Shown: positions 1 to 6,018 of the stretch, piece by piece
Layout: the number at the start of each line of letters is the position of its first letter
Position numbering within the stretch: position 1 is the stretch's first letter
Origin: Oscillospiraceae bacterium
GTDB taxonomy: Bacteria > Bacillota > Clostridia > Oscillospirales > Ruminococcaceae
Length of the DNA: 8,592 bases
Assembly (NCBI GenBank): GCA_015067375.1
Contig: SVMQ01000083.1
Location: forward strand, 1-8,592
Reading direction: 5' to 3'
Program-made: the position numbers and the translations under genes
The notes under the pieces: model-generated
Databases searched by the model: none
What the model was told of the DNA's origin: nothing
What the model saw: only the letters and a program-made list of their open reading frames with translations

Positions 1-2199
1 AGGTTGCTCGGTTTTCGTTGGCTCTGAGTGCGGCATAGTCTGCTCTGTCTTTTTGGGAATAGGCTCTGCGCCCTTATTTCTGAAACGCTCCACAAAATCC
101 GCCGAGATATTGCGCTCGCTTGACAGCTTGCTGAATTTCACGCGGTAGCTGTTTCCGCTTATGCCTACTATCTCTCCCTCACCGAATGCAGGGTGGACTA
201 TCTTTTCTCCCACGTCCTTCTGCGGGACAGCTGCATCGCCGCATATCTCCCTTGCGAAGCGGTCTACGCTGCTTTGCAGCTCCTTTGATATTGCTCCAAT
301 GCGCCTATAATTCTCCTCACCTATCTCACGCAGGAAGCGTGACGGCAGCTTCTGCTTGCCGTTTGGTGTGAAACCCTCGCTGTCCATCAAAAACAGCCGC
401 TGCTCCGCCCTTGTTATCGCAACATAGCACAGCCTGCGCTCCTCCTCAAGTCCGAGAAGTTTTCGCTCCTCCATCGACTTATAGGACGGGAATATACCCT
501 CCGAAAGCCCCACAACAAACACATTCGGGAATTCAAGTCCCTTTGCGGCGTGTACCGTCATCAGCTTTACCCTGTCGCTTTCAGTCTCGTCGTCCTCTGC
601 CTGCAAGGAGATATGGTTGATGAAGTCTTTCAGCGTTACCTCCTCGCCGTAGCCTTTCTCAAACTCCATAGCGATACGCTTGAATTCTGACAGGTTTTCA
701 AAACGCTCCATGTCGCCCTGCTCTCTGATATATTTCTCATATCCGCTGTCCTCGCATATCATCGCAACTGCGTCAGAAAGCGACATCTCCGCAGCTTTCT
801 CCCTTGCACTTTCTATAAGCGACACGAATTCCTCTGCGCCGCTGTTGCGGAATGCGGAATACAGCAGGTTTTCCTTTAAGGTCTGATACAGTGACTTTCC
901 GCCCGCCTGCAACGCTACAAGCTGCTGCAGCCTTGTCCTGCCGAATTTCCTGCGCGGCTTGTTGATGATGCGTTTCAGCGAGATATCGTCATCAAATGCA
1001 ATAAGGCGCAGATACGCAACTATATCCTGCACCTCCATACGCTGAAAGAATTTCACGCCGCCGATTATCTCATACGGAATGCCGTTTTCGGTGAATTTTT
1101 TCTCGATAACACGGGACAGAAAACCCGACCTGTAAAGCACCGCAAAATCCGAATAATCCGCACTGCTTGCCTTTCGGATATCCTGTATGCACTCGATTAT
1201 CCTGTCAGCCTCCGCAAAGTCATTTGCGGAGTGATAATGCAGCACCTCCGCGCCGCTTGCGCTGTTTGTGAAAAGCTCCTTTTCAAGGCGCAGCTTGTTC
1301 TTTTCGATAAGGGTATTGGCACAGTTGAGTATCTGCGGTGTGGAGCGGTAATTCTGATTGAGGAAGACCGTATTTGTCGGCTGGTGCGTTTTGTCGAATT
1401 CAACCAGCAGCTTAACATCAGAGCCTCGCCACTCATAGATATTCTGGTCGGGGTCGCCTACTATCATCAGGTTTTTGTGCTGACCCGAAAGCAGGTCAAC
1501 AAGCTGCATCTCGTTTTTGGAGCTGTCCTGAAACTCGTCTACCTGTATGTAATTCAGCCTGTCCTGCCACTTTGACAGCACCTCGGGACAGGTGGTAAGT
1601 ATCTTCAGCGCAAAGAACATCAGGTCATCGAAATCAAGCGCGAATATCTGCTTCTGACGCTGCAGAAACTCCTCGATTATCGTATCGTCAAGGTCGGTTA
1701 TCTCGGGGAGTATCTGACAGTTTTCGGTGCTGCACATCTTCGGCACATAGTCAAGGTGAGACTTCACATAGCCTATCTTGCCGATTATCTTCTCAAAGCT
1801 TGCATGGTCAAGCTTAAGCTCGTATTTCTGATAGATATCGCCTAGTATGGACTTCTGCTGTGAGGTGTCGATTATCTGAAACTCCTTGGGGTAAAACAGC
1901 TTTTCGATATCCTCGCGCAGCACTCTGACGCAAAAGCCGTGGTATGTGCATATCAGCGAGGTGCTGTATTCCTCCCCGATAAGCGAGCGTTTACGGCGCT
2001 TCATCTCGCCTGCGGCTTTGTTTGTGAATGTCACGCAAAGGATATTTGCAGGGTCGATGCCGTATTCCTTTACGAGATAAGCATAGCGGCTGACCAGCAG
2101 CTTCGTCTTGCCGCTGCCTGCGCCTGCGATAACGCGCAGATATCCCTCTGTTGCCGTGACGGCTTCAAGCTGCTTGTCGTTAAGTCCTGACAGGTACAC
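1..2199 (-). CDS. pcrA: PcrA/UvrD-type superfamily 1 ATP-dependent DNA helicase (C-terminus cut by window edge)
   Basis: This is a 3'-5' DNA helicase of the UvrD/PcrA/Rep family, which uses ATP to unwind DNA in repair, removal of RecA filaments and plasmid replication. 733 codons are visible and the frame is open to base 1. Motifs in order: Q motif LNDKQLEAV (6-14), Walker A AGAGSGKT (25-32), Ia TFTNKAAGEM (57-66), Walker B VDEFQD (220-225), motif III GDPDQN (248-253) followed by YEWRG, motif IV NQNYRS (281-286), motif V VHAAKGLEF (549-557) and motif VI VAITRA (593-598). Near residues 664-670 a GEKIVHP..GEG stretch matches the Tudor-like C-terminal domain typical of PcrA, so the protein is nearly complete. 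It then runs into a Pro/Lys/Glu/Thr-rich tail. The start is GTG at 2199, chosen because a GGGGGTG ribosome binding site lies six bases before it. An in-frame GTG at 2208 overlaps that site and is less likely. It is the last visible gene of a minus-strand cluster. Confidence 0.96.
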   Translation of the reverse strand, partial: MYLSGLNDKQLEAVTATEGYLRVIAGAGSGKTKLLVSRYAYLVKEYGIDPANILCVTFTNKAAGEMKRRKRSLIGEEYSTSLICTYHGFCVRVLREDIEKLFYPKEFQIIDTSQQKSILGDIYQKYELKLDHASFEKIIGKIGYVKSHLDYVPKMCSTENCQILPEITDLDDTIIEEFLQRQKQIFALDFDDLMFFALKILTTCPEVLSKWQDRLNYIQVDEFQDSSKNEMQLVDLLSGQHKNLMIVGDPDQNIYEWRGSDVKLLVEFDKTHQPTNTVFLNQNYRSTPQILNCANTLIEKNKLRLEKELFTNSASGAEVLHYHSANDFAEADRIIECIQDIRKASSADYSDFAVLYRSGFLSRVIEKKFTENGIPYEIIGGVKFFQRMEVQDIVAYLRLIAFDDDISLKRIINKPRRKFGRTRLQQLVALQAGGKSLYQTLKENLLYSAFRNSGAEEFVSLIESAREKAAEMSLSDAVAMICEDSGYEKYIREQGDMERFENLSEFKRIAMEFEKGYGEEVTLKDFINHISLQAEDDETESDRVKLMTVHAAKGLEFPNVFVVGLSEGIFPSYKSMEERKLLGLEEERRLCYVAITRAEQRLFLMDSEGFTPNGKQKLPSRFLREIGEENYRRIGAISKELQSSVDRFAREICGDAAVPQKDVGEKIVHPAFGEGEIVGISGNSYRVKFSKLSSERNISADFVERFRNKGAEPIPKKTEQTMPHSEPTKTEQP

Positions 2200-2204
2200 G
2201 ACAT

Positions 2205-2215
2205 TCACCCCCCTT
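2205..2215 (-). promoter_or_regulatory. Ribosome binding site that sets the GTG start of the helicase gene
   Basis: Read on the minus strand, AAGGGGGGTGA contains a close match to the anti-16S complement AGGAGGTGA. It lies six bases (AATGTC) before the GTG at 2199. It begins directly at the stop codon (2216-2218) of the upstream 62-residue gene, so ribosomes ending there could re-initiate on the helicase. The spacing and the GGGGGTG core are the same as those before the exonuclease-like gene at 4047-4053. Confidence 0.7.
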
Positions 2216-2404
2216 TTATCGGATATGCTCTCTCCATTTGTCGCCCCATATCTCTTTCATACGCATCTCATAATTTTTGTTAGTGGCATTCATGGCCTCG
2301 CGCCACTCGCGCTCCTGCTGTGTAGGAGGTCCGTACATCTGTCTGTGCTCTTTCGTGACCTCACTGGTTATATACAATGCCGATACGATAAGTCCGAGTA
2401 TCAT
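2216..2404 (-). CDS. Small protein (62 aa) with hydrophobic N-terminus, unknown function
   Basis: I do not recognise the family. The protein starts with a short hydrophobic stretch (MILGLIVSALYI, residues 1-12, possibly to about 15). A strongly charged, helix-prone tail follows, rich in Glu, Lys, Arg, Trp and Met and ending in WGDKWREHIR. That layout suits a small single-pass membrane protein with a cytoplasmic or peripheral helix, but the hydrophobic segment is short for a full membrane crossing. It counts as a real gene because a consensus AGGAGGT ribosome binding site (2407-2413) sits four bases before its ATG and because it fits neatly between two same-strand genes, 31 bases after the exonuclease-like gene and 16 bases before the helicase start. 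Its role is unknown; co-expression with the helicase is inferred from spacing. Confidence 0.75.
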   Translation of the reverse strand: MILGLIVSALYITSEVTKEHRQMYGPPTQQEREWREAMNATNKNYEMRMKEIWGDKWREHIR

Positions 2405-2435
2405 AGCTACCTCCTGTTTTTTACTCTATTGAATG

Positions 2436-4040
2436 TCAAAGTTGACTCTCTTTTCTCATAAGCTCCTCATCATGCCTCTTGATATAATGAAACGCATCCA
2501 CGAATGACAGGAATAGCCTCGGCTGATCATGGTACTTTACCTCATTCAGTGACTTCACAAGATTGATATGTTGCAGCTTTATGGGAGATGTACTTGTATT
2601 GATGCGCCACTTCCCCACAGGCGTTTCAAGGCAGAAATACTGGCTTTCATAACTGAACGCATATCCCGCATCCCTGCAAAGCGGCTCTATTTCCTCAATT
2701 GTATCGTTATTGCGCTGTGTACTGGTAATAGGGATCGAAAGGTGAATATCCTGATTTGCGGACGGTTTACATTGACGGCATGGACGAAATCCTGCACGGG
2801 TCGCATCTCTGAATGTCGAAAAACCTTTCAACTCTGATACCCCTCGCAGCTTCGGACACCCACGGTGATGAAAGAATGAATATCCCTTTGCCGCCCAGAA
2901 TACGAATCTCGGCTGAGTAAGCGTATAAATATCAGATATTTCCTGCTGTGAAAGAGATGGATCATTAAGCAATTCTTCACGATCCTTTGCCGCGACCCAT
3001 TGACGATGCAGTGCCTTCGACATTTCACCTGTTGAGGATTGCGTGACCTCATTCAGCAGCTGCATTTGTCGGGCATAGGGTGATAATTGCCTGTGTCTGT
3101 CAGTAGCAGTAGGCTCACACGTCTTACAAGGGATCCTGTCAGTATTTATTACCGTGCTGTAATGCCTCGTACCCATAATGGTTTTAGCGTCAAGTACCAG
3201 CTCACAATCCCATCTATGGAATACATTTGATGTGGGAGTGTAAATATAAGTATATTGAGAATTATCTACAATTTTCCGATTCTTTTCCCTCAATTCAGCC
3301 TGATAATCATTCTTACAGCATTCGCAGATAAGATAATTCATTTTCCTAGCTGTTTTAAAGTTAGGATACCCCTTAACAGTCATATCAGAATGATCGTATT
3401 TATCACATTCAAGAATATGTATCATATTTGCTGATGGGTCATACTGATATCTCTGATCAGCATTGGCTCTGACCTGAACAGATGGCGCTTTCTCAGAAGG
3501 CACAAGCGGCTTCAGCATCAACTCCTGCGGATACGCAATATACCGAAGAAGCTCCTGCATAACACGGACATCGTTCACTGCACAGTTTTCCATTCGGGAG
3601 AGGGTATCTATTCCTCGCCCTTCAGCAATCTTATATGCGCTTCCATGAGAAAATGGCTGCCCCCGTAAAAACTCATACACATAATCACAAACCACCACAT
3701 ACCTGTGTTCATCGGTCTGTTTAAATATATTCCCTACCAACCTACGGAAAAGTTTTGCAGATTTTTCCCGCCACCAAAGTAAGATATCATCTTCATCCAG
3801 CCAGCGCAGAAAATCACTCAGAACTCCATAAGCATTTCTGGCATTAAGAAAACTGTCAGCATTAGCTCCCTTGTAAGATATATGTTTCCAATCATAAAAA
3901 CTCTCATCGCGGGGACGGATCAACGAATTGAATCTGTCTAAAATATTCCATTGTTCATCAACTTTTACTGCCGCAAGTTGTGTCGGTGATTTGACTCTTT
4001 GCTCATTTGTATTCCATTCGATATCTGCAAGAACGAACAT
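2436..4040 (-). CDS. DEDD exonuclease-like protein with three HxxxC...CxxC zinc knuckles
   Basis: The 534-residue protein begins MFVLADIEWN, which matches the Exo I block (D6, E8) of DEDD-type 3'-5' exonucleases (RNase T / DNA polymerase III epsilon type). The end of that domain, about 151-165 (NCAVNDVRVMQELL), resembles the Exo III block H-x-A-L-x-D, with D157 kept but Asn152 where His is normal. No clear Exo II aspartate is seen near WWREKSAKLF (89-98). Three Ada-like zinc-binding repeats follow: H208/C212/C239/C242, H275/C279/C305/C308 and H391/C395/C421/C424. The last two carry the R-x-PC-x2-C-x-P ending seen in metal-binding tails of some nucleases. Residues 447-534 form a further domain that I cannot name (GKWRIN, YHDQPRLFLSF). 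Start: ATG 4040 has a good ribosome binding site; the longer form from ATG 4112 has none and would begin upstream of the likely promoter. GC is lower than in the neighbours. Nucleic-acid binding is likely, nuclease activity uncertain. Confidence 0.85.
   Translation of the reverse strand: MFVLADIEWNTNEQRVKSPTQLAAVKVDEQWNILDRFNSLIRPRDESFYDWKHISYKGANADSFLNARNAYGVLSDFLRWLDEDDILLWWREKSAKLFRRLVGNIFKQTDEHRYVVVCDYVYEFLRGQPFSHGSAYKIAEGRGIDTLSRMENCAVNDVRVMQELLRYIAYPQELMLKPLVPSEKAPSVQVRANADQRYQYDPSANMIHILECDKYDHSDMTVKGYPNFKTARKMNYLICECCKNDYQAELREKNRKIVDNSQYTYIYTPTSNVFHRWDCELVLDAKTIMGTRHYSTVINTDRIPCKTCEPTATDRHRQLSPYARQMQLLNEVTQSSTGEMSKALHRQWVAAKDREELLNDPSLSQQEISDIYTLTQPRFVFWAAKGYSFFHHRGCPKLRGVSELKGFSTFRDATRAGFRPCRQCKPSANQDIHLSIPITSTQRNNDTIEEIEPLCRDAGYAFSYESQYFCLETPVGKWRINTSTSPIKLQHINLVKSLNEVKYHDQPRLFLSFVDAFHYIKRHDEELMRKESQL
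2769..3419 (-). repeat. Three protein-level zinc-knuckle repeats inside the exonuclease-like gene
   Basis: Each unit encodes H-x3-C, a linker of 25 or 26 residues, then C-x2-C. The units are at 3419-3315, 3218-3117 and 2870-2769. The pattern is exact in all three, while the sequence between is diverged, which points to old duplications or to three related folded domains instead of recent DNA duplication. The arrangement of four metal ligands resembles the Ada-type zinc site. The assignment to that superfamily is by eye. Confidence 0.75.
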
Positions 4041-4046
4041 TTTCTG

Positions 4047-4053
4047 CACCCCC
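4047..4053 (-). promoter_or_regulatory. Ribosome binding site deciding the ATG 4040 start
   Basis: On the minus strand GGGGGTG is followed by six bases (CAGAAA) and then ATG at 4040. The alternative upstream starts at ATG 4112 and ATG 4079 have no purine-rich site at a suitable distance. Confidence 0.6.
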
Positions 4054-4074
4054 ATACTACTATAACTATAGTTT

Positions 4075-4104
4075 ACCATAATATATGGGCTATTTTCAGG
4101 ACAA
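4075..4104 (-). promoter_or_regulatory. Possible promoter of the exonuclease-like / small protein / pcrA cluster
   Basis: On the minus strand TTGTCC (4104-4099) and TATGGT (4080-4075) are 18 bases apart, a fair match to sigma-A boxes. Transcription would begin near 4068, leaving a leader of roughly 28 bases before ATG 4040. A second TATAGT-like block sits just downstream in an AT-rich stretch, so the exact -10 box is uncertain. Confidence 0.4.
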
Positions 4105-4182
4105 TAAGTCATTTTATGACTTCAAACCTGCAAATCTCTCAAATCTCACTTACATATTATCACTCTGAAAGGAGCTGATGAT

Positions 4183-4374
4183 ATGTCACGAGCAAAGGAA
4201 AAGATAAACGTTATCCTTCATCCGCCTACAAACGAGAAGGACATAGCGGCAATTCAGGAGGCATTCGACGAGCTGTACGCGCACATCATTGAAAAGGAGC
4301 TTGCAAAACACGATCTTACTTACGAAGAAAAAGTCTACATCTTTGAAAAGGTCTGCGAGCAGCTTGCAGGCTGA
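4183..4374 (+). CDS. Small conserved-looking protein (63 aa), unknown function
   Basis: The protein begins MSRAKEKINVILHPPTNE and continues as a mostly helical, acidic and lysine-rich chain with one cysteine near the end. It has no signal peptide or membrane segment and should be a soluble cytoplasmic protein. The start is supported by AAAGGAG (4168-4174), eight bases before the ATG, and the gene ends just before a strong intrinsic terminator, so it looks like a complete single-gene unit. It is divergent from the exonuclease-like gene. The KEKINVI... opening reminds me of small uncharacterised proteins scattered in Clostridia and their phages, but that resemblance is from memory. No function can be assigned. 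Confidence 0.75.
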   Translation: MSRAKEKINVILHPPTNEKDIAAIQEAFDELYAHIIEKELAKHDLTYEEKVYIFEKVCEQLAG

Positions 4375-4379
4375 AAACA

Positions 4380-4420
4380 CAGGCAGGGAGAATTTCGTCT
4401 TCCCTGCCTGTTTATTTTTT
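4380..4420 (+). terminator. Intrinsic terminator after the 63-residue gene
   Basis: The arms CAGGCAGGGA (4380-4389) and TCCCTGCCTG (4401-4410) form a perfect ten-base-pair stem around an 11-base loop, followed by TTTATTTTTT (4411-4420). The stem begins five bases after the stop codon. Confidence 0.92.
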
Positions 4421-4459
4421 GTTCTGTTCAATGTTCCGACAGCGAGTCGTAACTATCAC

Positions 4460-4494
4460 AAAACCGCCTTTGACATTACATCAAAAGCGGCTTT
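4460..4494 (-). terminator. Intrinsic terminator after the TetR-CPBP operon
   Basis: In minus-strand RNA a 14-pair stem (two G-U wobbles) forms between 4494-4481 and 4473-4460 around a seven-base loop. The 3' arm ends in a run of four U. It lies four bases past the stop codon of the CPBP gene and faces the plus-strand terminator at 4380-4420, so the two convergent units are insulated from each other. The U tail is short and partly within the stem, so strength is uncertain. Confidence 0.7.
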
Positions 4495-4498
4495 GATC

Positions 4499-5230
4499 TT
4501 ATATAGCTTCCAGCAACTTATCCTTATATCTCACAGCAAGATATATCGCATATCCTGCGGAAACTACGGTCAGGAATATCGTCACTATAATAAACATCTG
4601 CATATCAGCATACGCTACATTGAATGCGCTGGACGCATTCACCACGAAATGAGCAATTATGCAAGGGATAAGGCTCTTGCCCGTCTTGAATACCACCGTA
4701 AAACAGAAGCCTATCGCAACGGCATAAACTATCTGACACACAGTATCGAATACAGGCGCGCCGTTGAGCAGATTAACGATATGTCCTACTCCAAATGTCA
4801 CAGACGAAACGACAATCGCGCTCTTGACATTTGACCTGCACATAGCTACAAACAGCAGACCTCTGAAAATAAGCTCCTCCACTATTCCGCTGATACCCTT
4901 TGCTGCCCCTGTAAGTACGCACTGACCTACTGACGGCTCAAAAGCTATGCCGTTCCAGAAATTTATCGAGCATATCGCAGCAAGCGGCACAAAAAACAGG
5001 AATGCCTTATAGCTGCCGCTGAATTTACACAGACCATACTGCTCCATAAAATCATTCTTTTTCATGAATACTATCAGCACCGCAGCCATAGCCACACTGA
5101 AGATCAACGTTATCAGAGAAGGCATTCCGATACTTTCGGAAATGCTGTCCGCAACGCTTACTCCTACAACATGAATTATTATCCACATCACTGCAAACCA
5201 TATCTCGCTCTTTTCATAAAACTTTCTCAT
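4499..5230 (-). CDS. CPBP-family intramembrane metalloprotease
   Basis: This is a 243-residue polytopic membrane protein of the CPBP (Abi/Rce1-like) family, proteases that cut or process substrates within the membrane using a metal ion. All three family motifs are present: EELIFRG with E118, E119 and R123; FGVGH with F146 and H150; and HFVVN with H194 and N198. About six to eight hydrophobic segments can be seen, among them residues 10-27, 38-56, 76-90, 134-152, 165-182, 186-203 and 211-233. The length is normal for the family. The ATG overlaps the TGA of the upstream TetR gene (ATGA, 5227-5230), so translation is probably coupled, and a purine-rich GGCGGAG lies just upstream. Bacterial members are variously linked to bacteriocin self-immunity and protein processing; the substrate here is unknown. 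The TetR protein is the likely transcriptional controller of the pair. Confidence 0.92.
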   Translation of the reverse strand: MRKFYEKSEIWFAVMWIIIHVVGVSVADSISESIGMPSLITLIFSVAMAAVLIVFMKKNDFMEQYGLCKFSGSYKAFLFFVPLAAICSINFWNGIAFEPSVGQCVLTGAAKGISGIVEELIFRGLLFVAMCRSNVKSAIVVSSVTFGVGHIVNLLNGAPVFDTVCQIVYAVAIGFCFTVVFKTGKSLIPCIIAHFVVNASSAFNVAYADMQMFIIVTIFLTVVSAGYAIYLAVRYKDKLLEAI

Positions 5231-5799
5231 ATTTCTCCGCCTTTCATTGCGCCTATCACGCCCATATATACATTTGTAAGGATGCTGACGAAGTAGCCCT
5301 CGTCATACTGCATTGAGTTATTTGCAAGCAGGCTCGCTATTCCATGCACCGTCAGAAATAACGACGCAAAAACTTCCCTGCTCTGCTGCTCTGTGATCTC
5401 CGCTTCCGCCTGAAGCACTGCAAAAACAGGAGCAAGCTCCTCGCTGCCGACAAGCTCCTCAAAACCGCTGTTAGCGTACTTATCTGTCTGAAACAGAAAA
5501 CGGAACAGATGCTTTTCCTCTGCCGCAAATCTGATGTATCTCATACCTATCGCGAGCATAGGGTCATCCGTTTCGACATCTGCAGTCATGATATACTCGC
5601 TGTGCAGCTTATCAGCCTCGGAATATATCTCCGCTTTCAGCTCCTCAACCGTACTGAACTGGTACATTATCGGCTGTGTGGAACAATTCAGCTCCGCCGC
5701 TATCCTGCGGACATTTACAGCCTCTGCTCCGCTGCTGCGGACAAGCTCCAGACCTGCGGCAACTATCATTTCTCTTGTTATCTGCGACTTTGGGGGCAT
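5227..5799 (-). CDS. TetR/AcrR-family transcriptional repressor
   Basis: The 190-residue protein has an N-terminal TetR helix-turn-helix domain (about 8-56): ITREMIVAAGLELV, then VRRIAAELNCSTQPIMYQF, the usual recognition-helix pattern ending in Y-x-F. The C-terminal ligand domain contains YIRFAAEEKHLFRFLF (88-103) and VHGIASL (151-157). These are reminiscent of the WHG-type TetR C-terminal domain in which a ...FA....LF... helix precedes a HG-A-L helix. The start ATG 5799 is chosen for its AAGGAG site (5807-5812). A start seven codons earlier lies inside the operator and past the predicted transcript start region, without a ribosome binding site. The gene is first in a two-gene operon with the CPBP protease. 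The palindromic operator cluster over its own promoter indicates autorepression, relieved by an unknown ligand. Confidence 0.94.
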   Translation of the reverse strand: MPPKSQITREMIVAAGLELVRSSGAEAVNVRRIAAELNCSTQPIMYQFSTVEELKAEIYSEADKLHSEYIMTADVETDDPMLAIGMRYIRFAAEEKHLFRFLFQTDKYANSGFEELVGSEELAPVFAVLQAEAEITEQQSREVFASLFLTVHGIASLLANNSMQYDEGYFVSILTNVYMGVIGAMKGGEI

Positions 5800-5812
5800 A
5801 TCATCTCTCCTT

Positions 5813-5848
5813 AATAACACTTGTTATATAACAGTTGTTATTATAACA
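5813..5848. promoter_or_regulatory. Palindromic operator cluster for the TetR-family repressor
   Basis: Five TGTTAT/ATAACA half-sites alternate in direction: 5814-5819, 5822-5827, 5828-5833, 5836-5841 and 5843-5848. They give a perfect 12-base palindrome (5822-5833), a perfect 13-base palindrome centred on 5842, and a 30-base inverted repeat (5813-5842) with only two mismatched pairs. The cluster covers the -10 box and the start point of the minus-strand promoter, where a bound repressor would block RNA polymerase. It also reaches the ribosome binding site edge of the TetR gene. Confidence 0.85.
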
Positions 5849-5868
5849 CCAAACACTCGATTTGTCAA
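5840..5868 (-). promoter_or_regulatory. Consensus sigma-A promoter of the TetR-CPBP operon
   Basis: On the minus strand a perfect -35 box TTGACA (5868-5863) is followed by exactly 17 bases and a perfect -10 box TATAAT (5845-5840). The start of transcription is expected near 5833, inside the operator, giving a leader of about 34 bases. So strong a promoter is consistent with one that is normally held shut. Confidence 0.88.
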
Positions 5869-6018
5869 TACCTTTTTCAAATTATTTTTCAGTTAAAGTG
5901 GCTTGCACGCTTGTTTTTTTGTATTGTCTTTTAAGTCAGTGTGTGATATAATAAACACAAAGCATTTTTGATAAATACACATACCCTTGCGGTAATGGTA
6001 TATTGACTGGAGTACAAC
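5849..6018. other. Divergent intergenic region between the TetR operon and the hydrolase operon
   Basis: The AT-rich stretch holds the minus-strand -35 box at its left end and the plus-strand promoter at 5924-5952. The plus leader is about 60 bases. A T-run (5912-5918) precedes the plus promoter, but I found no convincing stem before it, and I see no riboswitch-like fold or small gene here. Confidence 0.6.
5924..5952 (+). promoter_or_regulatory. Extended -10 promoter of the hydrolase operon
   Basis: TTGTCT (5924-5929) and TATAAT (5947-5952) are 17 bases apart, and TG one base before the -10 box (5944-5945) makes it an extended -10 element. Transcription should start near 5959. The -10 box is flanked by the short inverted repeat TGTGT (5940-5944) and ACACA (5955-5959), which could be a regulator site. 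Confidence 0.78.

Noticed and set aside
186..2461. Several open frames of 60 to 120 residues on both strands within the helicase region.
   Set aside because: The minus-strand frame read from 2199 contains every superfamily 1 helicase motif, so these are shadows.
4041..4112. A 24-residue N-terminal extension of the exonuclease-like protein starting at ATG 4112.
   Set aside because: It has no ribosome binding site, the extension does not look like a domain, the likely promoter lies within it, and the ATG at 4040 gives a typical D-x-E exonuclease start with a good site.
4131..4148. Tandem CAAATCTCT / CAAATCTCA units as a possible operator.
   Set aside because: There are only two nine-base copies in AT-rich DNA, with no symmetry and no clear promoter relation; chance is likely.
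4289..4834. A 181-residue open frame on the plus strand.
   Set aside because: It runs through the two terminators and antisense to the CPBP gene, has no recognisable domain, and begins inside the 63-residue gene.
5509..5896. Plus-strand open frames of 101 and 120 residues antisense to the TetR gene.
   Set aside because: They overlap a clear TetR gene and run through its operator, and show no ribosome binding site or domain.
5881..5920. A T-rich run resembling a terminator before the hydrolase promoter.
   Set aside because: No stable stem precedes the T-run and there is no plus-strand gene upstream that would need it.
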